DNA from: Ovis canadensis
Taxonomy: Eukaryota; Chordata; Mammalia; Artiodactyla; Bovidae
Reading direction: 5' to 3'
DNA length: 64,000 nucleotides
Assembly (NCBI RefSeq): GCF_042477335.2
Contig: NC_091255.1
Coordinates: 22,732,501 to 22,796,500 of the forward strand
In this document: positions 23,166 to 34,735 of the stretch, one piece after another
Layout of the letters: the number at the start of each line of letters is the position of its first letter
Numbering within the stretch: the stretch's first letter is position 1
Notes under the pieces: generated by a model
What the model was told of the DNA's origin: nothing
Database searches by the model: none
What the model saw: the letters and a program-made list of their open reading frames with translations, nothing else
Translations under genes and position numbers: made by a program

Positions 23166-23404
23166 CGTAACGAGAGACTTTGCTCTTCATCATTGACCAG
23201 GTTATTTCCCCAAATGCAATTCACCTGTGTTCGAATCACAAGCAATGATTGTTTAAGCCACTTACATCAGAATTTTCCAGGTATGTCCCTGAGAATTGAT
23301 AACATCTTCCAAGCTTATCAACCATCCCGCATGCACATTAACTGCTGAGAACCCCTGAAACAGTCGAGAGAATTCACCTCTCTTTTCCAAATGTGCTGTA
23401 TATC

Positions 23405-23710
23405 TGCATCAGTTCAGTTCAGTCACTCAGTCGTGTCCAACTCTTTGCGACCCCATGAATTGCAGCATGCCAGGCCTTCCTGTCCATCACCAACTCCTGG
23501 AGTTCACACAAACTCACATCCATCAAGTCGGTGATGCCATCTGGCCATCTCCTCCTCTGTCGTCCCCTTCTCTTCCTGCCCTCAATCCCTCCCAGCATCA
23601 GAGTCTTTTCCAATGAGTCAACTCTTCGCATGAGGTGGGCCAGAGTACTGGAGTTTCAGCTTTAGCATCATTCCTTTCAAAGAACACCCAGGACCAATCT
23701 CTTTCAGAAT
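23405..23710 (-). mobile_element. BovB-derived (ART2A-like) element
   Basis: CAGTTCAGTTCAGTCACTCA to TCTCTTTCAGAATGGAC. The minus strand encodes [20 protein letters not shown]. Confidence 0.9.
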
Positions 23711-23999
23711 GGACTAATAGATATAGTGTGCATTCTTTTCCTAGAATCCATGCTCCACAAAACAAATGACTAATGTTACAGAGGAAAAGACAACCAGCCT
23801 ACATGTGGAACAGGATTCTGTTTATAGGTTTACTGTGAAAGCTCGATTATTTAATAGATTGCCTGTTTTAGAGTTAGAGTCCTGTTTGTAGAAGGAGAAA
23901 TTCAGAAGACTTGTATGAAAATCAAACAGATATTAACTTTTACGAACCACAATTATTTCATTCTGTTGAAAATAATCTAATTTTCATATCCAAATTAGC

Positions 24000-24525
24000 T
24001 TAGATTTGTAGTGACCAAACTCTTTAGAGTACAATTCAACATTACTATTCAGCACACATTAAGATGCCTATACTATTGGACCAAAATATTGTTTGCACTG
24101 ATTCCATTTCTAAGAATCTGTTTTGAAGCAACACAACCTGAGGTCAGGAATATACAGACACAACGATATTCTTTGCAGCATGGTTTACAAACATCAAACA
24201 AATGGAAACAACCACTAAAACCAGCAGAAGATAAAATCAGTAGAGAAATGAAATGTCCACCAATGCAATATTCAGTGGTTAGTAAAAAAGAGAACACACG
24301 TCTATATCTATGGAAATTATCCATAATATTAGGTGCAAAAGATATCTGTCTACCTCTAGTAAATGCAAGGATACTCTACACATATGCTACAAAACTATAC
24401 ATATAGGACAACATTATTTTTACTTTTAGCAACCATAAACATATTTGCAAAGGCATATTTGGAAAGATACATATCAAATAGCTAACTATGGTGGTTTCTT
24501 AGAGGAAATGGAATTTTTATTCTTT
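24000..24525 (+). repeat. Old L1 ORF2 C-terminal fragment
   Basis: AAATGTCCACCAATGCAATA preceded by AAATGGAAACAACC is the usual end region of old mammalian L1 ORF2. No open frame. Confidence 0.55.
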
Positions 24526-24544
24526 TTTCTTTAAAAGAATGGAG

Positions 24545-24748
24545 ACTTTATTTTCTGTACTTTTTTAATGTAGAAATTTTTTTATTTTAAAGTTTTTCTT
24601 TAATTTGTTACAAATTGCTTCTGTTTTATGTTTTGGTTTTATGGCTGTGAGACATAGGGGATCTTAACTCCCTGGCCAGGGATCGAACGAACCCACACCC
24701 CTGTACTGAAAGGCAAAGTTTTAACCACTGGACCACCAGTCTGTCATT
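24545..24748 (-). mobile_element. tRNA-derived SINE (CHR-2-like)
   Basis: TTATGGCTGTGAGACATAGG to ACCACTGGACCACCAG, minus orientation. Confidence 0.75.
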
Positions 24749-24821
24749 TCAAATTTGGTTTATTTTTTGGTAAACATGTATTGCTCACCTTTCCAGAATC
24801 ATCTTTGATCATCAGCTACCC

Positions 24822-24864
24822 TTTTATGTATCAAATCATAATGTACATTAATGGATACCATTAA
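24822..24864 (+). repeat. 43-bp direct repeat, copy 2
   Basis: Second copy, 1960 bp downstream of the first, differing at one base. It is followed by a further local repeat of ATTAATGGATACAT. Confidence 0.9.
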
Positions 24865-24989
24865 TGGATACATCCATGGGTAGATGCAATATCACCCATC
24901 TATCAAAACTACTTTCCAGCTGGGACTCTAAGTTGACACAAAGAAAACAGAGCTTAGCTGAGCTTACAGTCTTGATGTCATAATGGTCT

Positions 24990-25280
24990 TTTAAAAAATT
25001 AATTAATGTATGTATTTATTTATTTTGGTTGCACTGGGTCTTCATTGCTGCCCGCAGGCTTTTCCCTAGTTGCAGGAAGTGGGGGCTGCTCTTCGTTGCA
25101 GGGCACAGTCTTCTCATTGCAGTACAGGCTTCTCAAGCTCTAGGCGCACAGGCTTCAGTAGCTGTGGCCCACGGGCTCAGTTGCTCTGTGGCGTGTGAAA
25201 TCTTCCTGGACCAGCAATCAAACCTATGTCCCTTCTTTGACAGGCAGATTCTTATCCACTGTATCACCAAGGAAGTCCTC
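24990..25280 (-). mobile_element. tRNA-derived SINE (CHR-2-like)
   Basis: TTTTGGTTGCACTGGGTCTT to CCACTGTATCACCAAGGAAG, minus orientation. Confidence 0.8.
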
Positions 25281-25343
25281 ATAATGGCTTTTACCAAATG
25301 AGAACAATGCAAGGAGCAAGTTCTTTCATCCAAGGCTTTCCTA

Positions 25344-25345
<2 letters not shown>

Positions 25346-25382
<37 letters not shown>
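25346..25382 (+). repeat. (CA)n microsatellite
   Basis: About 18 uninterrupted CA units. Confidence 0.97.
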
Positions 25383-25384
<2 letters not shown>

Positions 25385-26385
25385 GAGCTCCTCCCAGAAA
25401 ACATTTTACAATCCCCTTCCTTTAAGAAATGCCCCGTTCCCCTAAAACCAAACCGGTCAACCCATGACAAGTGTGAAGATTCTATCAGGAGAATGGGAGG
25501 AGCAGTTTTGTCCGCGAACAAGCGGTGGAGGTGCCACCATTTCTTTCCTGTTGGCTTCCAGCATCTCAGGACAAACAAAATCTGCTCATTTATGCTGAAC
25601 TGCTTCTCACAGTCTGGAAGCCCAAAGGCAAACAGAAGCATAATTGTGCCCACTATTCCCTCAATACAAGGGTTGTGAACAAAGAGTGTAAGGAGAGCAA
25701 GGAGAACGGAGAGTATGGGGACTGCACTGCTAACCAACGTGCAGGGCATTTCAGAGTCCAAGGCTTGACTGAGGTCTTTGGTCGGCCTTTCCGGTTGACC
25801 TCCCTGGGGACTGTCCTTCCTGGACACACACGTGTGCTGAGGAAGAGCCCTTTCCTGGGGGGCAGCCAACTTCTTGACCATGTGAGCTAGGAGCCTAGAG
25901 TTTGCCCTAGGTGTTGAGCAGCTTACAGCTATTTTGGAGTGATCTTGTCATTTCTCTGGAAAGTAACACCCTTCCCAGTAACAGCAGGCTTCTGATCTCT
26001 TTGCTTCCGATCAATTCCATGACCTCGATAACCCAAAAGACAGAGCTTGTCTAGTCATATATCTTGCACTTTACCTGGGGTTGAGAACGTGTGTCTCCTG
26101 GCACAGCCCTCAAAACTACAGTCACCACTACACCCCTACACCCCTACCTCTAGCCATGGGATGGAGACCTCTGCTTCTATCTTGGCCCCTGCAGAGATGG
26201 GGCAACATACAGAAGTGATGAGTATCTGATGGCCAAAGCTACATCTTACCTGCTCCTTTACAAGCAGGTGATTTTCTACTTCAAATAAACAAATATTTCA
26301 TAGGAGAGGTAAGGAGGGGGACTTAGGACCCAGTCAGAGCCCAGGTTTCTCTCCTGTTAAGTCTCTCACCTCCTTGTCTCTATTT
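25383..26385. other. No recognised gene; a 196-codon open frame overlaps 25291-25881
   Basis: The longest frame outside known elements here is on the minus strand from 25881 to 25291. Its C-terminus runs through the (CA)n tract as a Cys-Val repeat, and the inner part has one hydrophobic stretch. I recognise no domain and no homologue; an accidental frame is the default explanation. Confidence 0.35.
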
Positions 26386-26389
26386 GCAT

Positions 26390-27130
26390 TAACTTTTTAA
26401 AAAACTTTTTATTTTGTATTGGGGTAAAGCCTGTTAATAATGTTGTAATAGTTTCAGGTGCATTAGAGTCAGCAGAGTGAGTAATGTATTCATTCTCCCC
26501 AAATTCCCTTCCCATCCAGGCTGTCACAAAACACTGAGCAGAGTTCTCTGTGCTACACAGTAGGTCCTTGTTAGTTATCCACTTTAAAAATAACAGTCTA
26601 TTCACACTGATTTTTATTTTTTTGATTTAAATGTATTTATTTTAATTGGAGGCTAATTACTTTATTCACATTGATTTTAGATTGAAGTAGAAATATCTGC
26701 ATTCACAGCCCTTTGAGACTCCAGATTACTGACAACAATTGTCAGGTTTTAAAGCCCTTTCTGGGCTTCCCACTTGGCACGAGAGGTAAACAATCTGCCT
26801 GCCAAAGCAAGAGACGTCAGAGGCACGGTTTGATCCCTGAGTCAGAAAGAGCCCCTGGAGGAGGAAATGGCAACCCACTTCAGTATTCTTGCCTGGAGAT
26901 TCCCCATGGACAGAGGAGCCTGGCAGGCTGCAGTCCACAGGGTCACAAAGAGTTGGACACAACTCAGCAACTAAGCACACAGCAGAGCACATACATATAT
27001 CCCCTCCCTCTTAAACCTCCCTCCAACCCACCCCCGCCCCCCGCCGCCCCCCGCCCCCCTCCCCTTCTGCCCCCCTCCCCTCCGTCCATTTCACCTCTCT
27101 AGGTCATCATGTTACATGAATTCTTGTTCA
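26390..27130 (-). mobile_element. L1 3' UTR fragments, minus strand, with a SINE
   Basis: TTTATTTTGTATTGGGGTAA is the L1 3' end in reverse. A second piece begins at 26615, and CCCCTCCCTCTTAAACCTCC continues it past the SINE at 26758-26975. The C-rich tract 27001-27090 is an expanded version of the L1 C-rich segment. Confidence 0.7.
26758..26975 (+). mobile_element. Bov-tA SINE
   Basis: TCTGGGCTTCCCACTTGGCA to GTTGGACACAACTCAGCAAC. Confidence 0.88.
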
Positions 27131-27284
27131 TTTTCTTCAGGGAAGAAAGAGGCTGTGTCTTCACTGGAAAAAAAACCACTGGGTTCTCTCGGATTTGACT
27201 GACATGTCAGAAATCCAACTCCTAACCAGTTGCTGTGGCTGAGGGGATGGGTTTCATTGATCTGCTTAAGCTAATTAAGGTTTT

Positions 27285-27738
27285 TGTTGTTCAGTCACTA
27301 ATTCATGTCTGACTCTTTGCGATCCCAAGGACTGCAGCACACCAGGCTTCCCTGTCCTTCACTATCTCTAGGAGCTTGCTCAAACTCTTGTCCATTGAGT
27401 CAATGATGCCATTCAACCATCTCATCCTCTGTTGCCTGCTTCTCCTGTCCTCAATCTTTCCCAGCATCAGGGTCCTTTCTAATGAGTCTGATCTTCACAT
27501 CAGGTGGTCAAAGTTTTGGAGTTTCAGCTTCAGCATCAGTCCTTCCAATGATTATTCAGGACTGATTTCCTTGAGGATGGACTGGTTTAATCTCCTTGCA
27601 GTCCGAGGGACTCTCAAGAGTCTTCTCCAGGACCACAACTTGAAAGCATTAATTCTTCAGTGCTCAGCCTTCTCTATGGTCCAACTCTCATATCCATACA
27701 TGACTACTGGAAAAACCACACCCTGGATTGTGGCTGGA
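27285..27738 (-). mobile_element. BovB LINE 3' end
   Basis: GTTGTTCAGTCACTAATTCA is the BovB 3' terminus in reverse. The homology continues to GACTACTGGAAAAACCACAC. Confidence 0.88.
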
Positions 27739-28604
27739 TGAATTTCACATAAACTTAAAATCTGAGAACTTTGGGATAGAGTGGCTTCCCAAAGGAATTG
27801 TGGGTTTCTGGTATCAAGAAGGATGTAGAGTAGATGGTGGTCAGGAAAAACATGTCTTTTGTCTTTTTCCTGTCTTTTTTTTTTTTCTCTCTCAACACTA
27901 ACATTTAAGGTGTGATAAATATTTTTTCCCTTTGCTGTCTAGATTAGAAACTGTTAGTCTTCCCCCTTCCTGAATGACTTAATTTTTAAGAAGATGCTGA
28001 TTTGTGTATTTCCTGTTGCTCTGTAAATGACTATTGCCCAAATCTGAGACATTAAGCTCTTCATGGTGGTGAAGTCACAACCCCAAAATAGGCCTAGTGT
28101 TCATTCCAGAACATGCCAAGAGGGTTAGAATTAGTCCTGCCACAAACACTACCCACCCTGCTTTGTAAAAGCAGAAGATGGGGGAAGGTGGCAAACAAGA
28201 GAACTCTCAGAATAGTGAGTCATCATTACTGAAATTGCCCATATTGAGAAAGAGAGAAGAACCCTTTATTATTAAATCAACCAAGGGGTAGATGGCAGGA
28301 GACACATTATCCTTGCTGCTCCTATACTCCCTCTTCCCTGGGAACAGCATCCACAAAAAATATTAAATGGAACTGACCACCTCCCCAGACCCAAGGTGGG
28401 TTCTGATTAAAATAAGTCAATTTGCATCTTGGGATTTTTTTTTTAAAGCTCATCATTAGAATGTGAGTATTTCCCATGTCATCATATTGTTTGAAGAGTT
28501 TGCCTAAATAGCAAACCAAGTGAAGATACCATAATTTTCTTTACAATTTTCATATTGTAAACAATCTAACTTAGGTCTAATTTTACTTTTATTTTTCTCA
28601 TTTC
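27739..28604. other. Intergenic, nothing recognised
   Basis: Unique-looking sequence without coding signs. Confidence 0.35.
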
Positions 28605-29160
28605 AAACTTTTTTAAAATTTATTTTTAATTGGTGGAGAGTTGCTTTACAGTGTTGCATAGGTTTCTGCCTTACGACAGTGGGAATCAGCCATAAGTATA
28701 CATACATCCCCTCCGTCTTCAGCCTCCTTCCTGCCCCACCCCCGCCCCAGCCCTCAGGTCGGCAGAGCGCCAGGCTGAGCTCCCTGTGCTCCTCAGCAGC
28801 TTCTCGCTAGTTAGCCATTGTACACACCGTAGGGCCCGTACCTCAGTGCTATTCTCTCAGTTTGTCCCACACTCTCCTTTTGCTGCTGTGTCCACAGACC
28901 ATTCTCTGTGTCTGTATTCCTGCCCTGCAAATAGGTCCATCAGTACCATTTTTCTAGCTTCCATATATATGCATTAATGTACGATATTTATCTCTTTCTG
29001 ACTAGGTCTCATTTTAAAGTGTTATCAATATGCTGGGGACAAAATATTCTTGTGCATAAACCTTTTTTCCATATTTAAATGTATTTTTTCACTTTTTAAA
29101 TTTATCTATTTTAATTGGAGGATAATTACTTTACAATATTGTGATGGTTTTTTTTTTTTT
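28605..29160 (-). mobile_element. L1 3' UTR, minus strand
   Basis: AATTGGTGGAGAGTTGCTTT ... CATACATCCCCTCCGTCTTC, and a further piece TTTTAATTGGAGGATAATTA ending in a T-run at 29146-29166. Confidence 0.75.
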
Positions 29161-29166
29161 TTTTTT

Positions 29167-29460
29167 GCCATCCATCAACATGAATCAAAAGAGAAATTAA
29201 CAGCAACACAATAATAGTTGGGGACTTGAAAACCCCACTCACACCTATGGACAGATCAACCAAACAAAAAATTAACAAGGAAACACAAGCTTTAAATGAT
29301 ACAATGGATTAGTTGGACCTAATTGATATCTACAAGGCTTTTCACCCCAAAATATTGGATTTTATCTTTTTCTCAAGCGCACACGGAACATTCTCCAGGA
29401 TAGATCACATCCTGGGGTACAAATCTAGCCTTGGTAAATTTAAAAAATTAAATGGGTTTA
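29167..29460 (+). mobile_element. L1 ORF2 fragment
   Basis: GGGGACTTGAAAACCCCACT ... GATCACATCCTGGGGTACAA is the L1 ORF2 endonuclease-to-RT stretch. Stops are present. Confidence 0.75.
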
Positions 29461-29544
29461 CATAGGAAATTTATTCGTCAACATGGATTATCTTGGTCAA
29501 AGGTTAAGATCATTTTAAGGTTCCTTATATATGTTAGCACTAGA

Positions 29545-29748
29545 TGATGCTAGTGGTAAAGAAATTCACCTGCCAGTGCAGGAGATGCAAGCGAAGCAGG
29601 TTGGATCCCTGGGAAGATCCCCTGGAGTAGGAAATGGCAACCCACTCCAGTATTCTTGCCTGAAAAGTTCCATGGACAGAGGAGCCCAGCAGGCCCCAGT
29701 CCACGGGGTCACAGAGAGTCGGACACGACTGAGTGGCTGAATCTACAC
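29545..29748 (+). mobile_element. Bov-tA SINE
   Basis: GATGCTAGTGGTAAAGAAAT to GTCGGACACGACTGAGTGGC. Confidence 0.88.
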
Positions 29749-30099
29749 ACGTACATAACACGTCCTTGCTTAGTGTGTATTGAGGCCCTGATAAACCTCT
29801 CTTGAGCTAGTGGGTGTCTGAAAGGCATCCCACCCTCTCGTCATTCCTGCAGCCCGGCTTTGCATCTTATAACTCTGTCTACCTGGGTGTGGTTTAAAGT
29901 GAGGGGTGCTGCTTGAGACTCATGGCGTCACTGCAAATGCCACATCTTGGCCGTGAGAACAGCTGTGGAATAACAAAAGTTTCTGCTGGGGGAAACTATG
30001 ACTGCAGGGCTTCTAGTGAGAAGGAACCAACTAAGTGTGGTCCCGGGATGACACCCATATCTCACCTCCTCTCGCTGTGGAAACCACTTCCCTGTAAAC

Positions 30100-30418
30100 A
30101 GCCCCAATTAAGTGAGCACTTGAACTCTTTTTGCAAATACCCTGAGCCCTGTGGTTACCCAAGACCCCTCTTGCATATACAAGTCAACAAAGCACCACTG
30201 TGTTTAATAACTTCCTCTCTCGTCACCCCCAGTTTCTATCTCCCCATAGCCTGTGGCTTAGGTCTTAAGAGTAGGGGGCATCGCTTGGACCCCAGAGGAG
30301 AGCAACAGCGAGTGATTCCGGCCCTCACTGCCCCCTCACCATGGTCTCTGTTCTCAGGCCTCCTCTTGTGGGTGTCCTCCTGCTACCCTTTGCTGTTGAC
30401 CTCCGAGTTCTGGCTCAG
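30100..30418 (+). pseudogene. Decayed chemokine promoter plus exon 1 relic
   Basis: The stretch 30190-30270 aligns by eye with the CCL3 core promoter at 19395-19490 (shared blocks such as GCACCACT, CACCCCCAG and TCTCCCCAT). The TATA position now reads CTTAAGAGTA. A signal-peptide-like exon follows at 30341-30418 (MVSVLRPPLVGVLLLPFAV..) ending at CAG|GT. It is 78 nt and phase 0, against 76 nt and phase 1 in the live genes. No CC-bearing exon 2 or exon 3 follows before SINE and L1 sequence. Upstream blocks at 29920-30090 also match the flank of the pseudogene at 58.6-58.8 kb. I infer a relic of a CCL3/CCL18-type gene; exon-1 similarity alone is weak. Confidence 0.5.
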
Positions 30419-30584
30419 GTCAGACCACATCACCAACGTCCTATGTACAGAGATACCAAATGGAATACAGGACGTCCCAGTGGATTTTCAAAATGCCTTG
30501 GGCATCTGTTTAAGGGGGCTTTTCTTTCTGGAGGAGCTGTAGATTTCTATCCTATGCAATTCTATATATCCAGAAGATGGGGTG

Positions 30585-30868
30585 GCTGCTGCTGCTGCTG
30601 CTAAGTCGCTTCAGTCGTGTCTGACTCTATGCAACCCCATAGACGGCAGCCCACCAGGCTCCCCCGTCCCTGGGATTCTCCAGGCAAGAACACTGGAGTG
30701 GGCTGCCATTTCCTTCTCCAATGTGTGAAAGTGAAAAGTGAAAGTGAAGTCGCGCAGTCGTGTCCGACTCTTAGTGATCCCATGGACTGCAGCCTACCAG
30801 GCTCCTCCATCCATGGGATTTGCCAGGCAAGAGTACTGGAGTGGGGTGCCATTGCCTTCTCTGGAAGA
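30585..30868 (-). mobile_element. Dimeric Bov-A2 SINE
   Basis: GCTGCTGCTGCTGCTAAGTC opens the first monomer, a GTGAAAAGTGAAAGTGAAGT linker joins the second, which ends CCATTGCCTTCTC. GAAGATGGG at the two edges (30573-30581 and 30865-30873) looks like the target duplication. Confidence 0.88.
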
Positions 30869-31069
30869 TGGGCTGGGGGCTTGTCCTATTGTGGGACTGG
30901 GAAAATTGAGTGGGTTTTCAATAGGAGGCGGAATCCAGGCTCAGTTGCTTCCCAGTCATCAGCTGAGTAGTAAAGTTACCTCATTGCTACTTTATAGGTG
31001 ATTTAGAGTTAGCCTCTCACTGGAAAAATCTTTTTTTAGACAAGGAAAAAATCTCTTCTTAGATCAGAT

Positions 31070-31287
31070 TGAAAGTGAAAGTGGTAGTCACTCAGTCTGT
31101 GTCCAACTCTTTGGGACCCCAGGGACTATAGCCCACCAGGCTCCTTTGTCCATGGGATTCTCCAGTCAAGCATACTGGAGTGGGTTGCCATTCCCTTCTC
31201 CAGGGGATCTTCCTGACCCAGGGATCAAATTCAGACCTCCTGCATTGTAGGAAGATTCTTTACCCTCTGAGCCACCAGGGAAGCCCC
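31070..31287 (-). mobile_element. Bov-tA SINE
   Basis: GTCACTCAGTCTGTGTCCAA to GAGCCACCAGGGAAGCCCC. Confidence 0.9.
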
Positions 31288-32329
31288 AAACAGAACTGAA
31301 ACAAGAGGCACACCATTCAGTTAGCTGCCTTCTCTGCAGAGGGAGATAGAGACCAAACCTAAGATTAAAGATAAGTGATAGAGGAGTTCGTCCAAGATGG
31401 TGACTTAGGGAGATCCTGAATGCACCTCTTCCCACAGACACACTGAATCTATAGATACATATTGAACAATTTCCTCTGCAAAAAGACCTGAAAACTAGCT
31501 GAGCAGCTACTTCGCATCAGCAAACAAGAAAAGAGCCGCAGTGAATAGCACAGCAAGAGGGTGGACTGAAAAGACCCTGTGCTCACCTCCTCTCACAGGA
31601 ACACCAAAATTACAACTATTTACAGAACACCTCTCAGTGAAAAAGACTGGAACTTACCAAAACAGATCTTCTACAACTATATACATATAAAGAAGGAACC
31701 ACAATAAGACAGGAAGGGAGGAGTCACGGTACAATCAAGAGCCATACACCCAGGTGGGCAACCCACAGACAGGAGAAGAATTGCAATCACAGAGGTTCTC
31801 CCCAAGGAGGGAAGGGTCTGAGCCCCACCTCAGGCTCCCCAGGCCAGCGGTCCTGGGCCGGGAAGACGAGACCCCAGAACGTTTGTCTTTGAAGGCCTAT
31901 GGGGCTTACTTTTGGGAATCCCAGAGAGCTGTGGGGAATAGAATCTCCACTTTTAAAGGGTGCACACAAAAGTCTCACCTGCTCCAGGATCAGAGCAGAA
32001 GTAGTCATTTGACAGTCGCCTGAGGCAGACCCACCTGCTGATCTTGGAGAGTCTCCCAGAGACGCAGGAGGCAACTGCAGCTCGCCCTGGGGACACAGAC
32101 ACTGGCAGCAGCTTTTGGGGGGTCCATTCTACCTGGACTGCTGCTGGTAAGTGCCATTTTGGAATCTTCCCTCCAGCCTATTAGCCTCAGGATCCAGCCC
32201 CATCCGTACCCACCAGCCCATAGGCACCAGTACTGGGACATCTCAGGCCAAGCTACTAACTGGGCAGGGACGCGGCCCCACTTACCATCAGGTAGGCTGC
32301 CTTAAGACTGCCTGAGCACATGGCCATCT

Positions 32330-33060
32330 CTGAACATGGCCCTGCCCACCAGAGGGCCCAGGACCCAGCCCTACACACCAGTGAGCAGGCGCCAAGTCTG
32401 GGACCCCCAGAGTCCTATAGCCAGGGACCCCGGAACCCAGCTCCACCCCACAGTGGGCAGGCAATAGCCTCAGAATCCCCGGCCCCTCCCTCCAGTAAGC
32501 CTCTCTAGACCTGCCTCACCCACCAGTGGGTTAACACAAGCCCCCGGAAAACCTCAGCCCTGGGCCTGTGGGTCCAGCCCACTCAGCAGCAGGCCAGCAC
32601 CAGACCTCAGACCAGCTGGGCCCCGGCCCCGCCCACCAGAGAGCCGGCCCTAAACTCAGCACCAGCCTCACCCACCAGTGGGCCAGCATCAGCCCGGGGA
32701 CTGACCAGGCTCAGGCCCTGCCACCAGCATGGCCACGTGAGCTTCCGGATACCCTCGACCCCACAGCCAGCTGTGTCAGAATTCAGTCGCACCCACCAGC
32801 AGTCAGACTCCAGTTCTGGATCTCTTGGACCCTGCAGCCAGACCCTAGGACCCAGCTCTGTCCACTTATGGGCAACCACTAGCCCTAGGACCTGAATTCA
32901 CCCACTGGTGGGCGGGCACCAGCCTGGGGACCTCCTGCACCCCAACTTTGCCCACCAGTGAGCCAGCATTAACACCAGGGTCCCCCAGGGTTCTGCAGCC
33001 AGCCTGACACTTAACTCTGCCCTATGACTGGACCCCACCAAGGACTGACTGTCAGCCTCT
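32330..33060 (+). repeat. GC-rich degenerate repeats in the L1 5' region
   Basis: CACCAGTGGGC- and CCCACCAG-like blocks recur about every 50-80 bp with ACCCAGC and CCTAGGACC spacers. The region is likely an internal promoter/monomer-like area of a ruminant L1. Confidence 0.5.
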
Positions 33061-33779
33061 ACACGAGGCAGGGCCTAGCAATCAACAGACCAGGAGCCAA
33101 CTACGCCTGCTAGACTACCACTGCTACTGACCGCTACTAGCCCACCACAACAGAAGGATCCAAGCAGCCCACATAGGCGAAATCCCTATAGTACATAGCT
33201 CTAGTGACCAGAGGGGGTGTGCTATGGGGACTCGTGGGACATCTACAAAAGGCCACTTCTTCAAGGTCAGGAAACATAACCACCTTACCAGATACGTGGA
33301 AATAAGAACAGCAAGGTAGATGAAATGAGGTGACAGTGGAAATTATTCCAAATGAAGGAACAAGACACAATTTCAGAAGAAGAAAGTGAAGCGGAGACAG
33401 CTGATCTACTCAAGAAATAGTTCAAGGTCATGATTGTAAAGATGATCAAAGAACTTAGGAGAAGAAGGGACAAACAGAGGGAGAAGTTAGAAGTTTTAAC
33501 AAAGAGACAATATAAAGAACAACCAGAGATAAAGAACACAATAGCTGAAATGGAAACTACGCTAGAAGGAAGCGGCAATAGACTAAATGATACACAGGGA
33601 TGAATCAGCCATCCGGAAGGGAGTGGTGGAAATCACTGAGGACGAACAGAAAAAAAGAATAAAGAGAAAAGAGGAGAGTTTAAGAGACCTCTGGAGCAAC
33701 ATCAAGCATAATCACATGTGCATTATATGGGTCCCAGAAGGAGACAGAGAAAGAAAAAGGCAGAGAACACCTGTGTTCA

Positions 33780-33975
33780 ATAGCTCGGTCGTGTCTGACT
33801 CTTTGTGATCCCAGGGACTGTAGCCTTCCAGGCTCCTCTGTCCATGGGATTCTCCAAGCAAGAATACTGGAGTGTGTTGCCATTTCCTTCTCCAGGGGAA
33901 CTTCCTGAACCAGGGATCGAACCTGTGTCTCTTGCATTGGCAGGTGGGTTTGTTACCACGAGCGCCTCCCAGGAA
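33780..33975 (-). mobile_element. Bov-tA SINE in L1
   Basis: Reverse Bov-tA signature (GGTCGTGTCTGACTCTTTG ... GGGATCGAACCTGTGTCTC) in the L1 ORF1 region. Confidence 0.9.
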
Positions 33976-34511
33976 GTACCACAGATAACATACCTGAAGA
34001 CCTAATAGCTGAAAACTTCCCTAACCTGGGAAAGGAAATGGACTCCAGAGTCCAGGAATCACAGAGTCTCAAACAAGATCAGCCCAAAGAGAACCACATC
34101 ATAACACATTGTGATTGAAATGGCAAAAATTAAAGAGAATATTAAAAGCAGCATTGACAAAGCAAAAAGTTAATCACAAGTGAACTCCCATAAGCTTTCA
34201 GTGGTCTTCTCAGCAGAAACTCCCCAGGCCAAAAGGGAGTGGAATAATACATTTAAAATGATGCGAGGGGGAAATCTACAACCAAGAATCACTCTACCTG
34301 ACAGACTTTCATTTGGATTTGATGCAGAGATCAAGTTTTACAGACAAGCAAAAGCTTAAAGAGTTTAACGCCACCAAACCAGCTTTACAAGAAATGCTAA
34401 AGGGACACCTGTCAGCGAAAAGGCCATAACTAGAAACATGAAAACCGAGAAAGGAAAAGGCTTATCAGTAAAGGCAAATATACAGCAAAAGTAGCAAATT
34501 AACCACGTACA

Positions 34512-34735
34512 AAGCTAGTTATTGTTGTTTAGTCGCTAAATTGTGTCCAACTCTTTTGCAGTGCCATAGACTGTAGCCCACCAGGCTCCTCTGTCTATGG
34601 GATTTCCCAGGCAACTCCCAGTATACTTGAGTGGGTTGCCGTTTCCTTCTCCAAAGGATTTTCCCAACCCAGGGATTGAACCCATGTCTCTGGCATTGGC
34701 AAATGGATTCTTTACCACCAAGCCACCACGGAAAC
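34512..34735 (-). mobile_element. Bov-tA SINE in L1
   Basis: Reverse Bov-tA signature (TTTAGTCGCTAAATTGTGTC ... ATTGAACCCATGTCTCTGGC). Confidence 0.88.

Noticed and set aside
29913-30542. A 209-codon open frame (MRLMASLQMPHLG...)
   Set aside because: It crosses promoter-like and exon-1-like sequence in a different frame and shows no domain. I treat it as accidental and annotate the chemokine relic instead.
32568-32882. Proline-rich frames of about 100 codons in GC-rich sequence
   Set aside because: They fall in the L1 5' repeat-like region and exist on both strands because of base composition.
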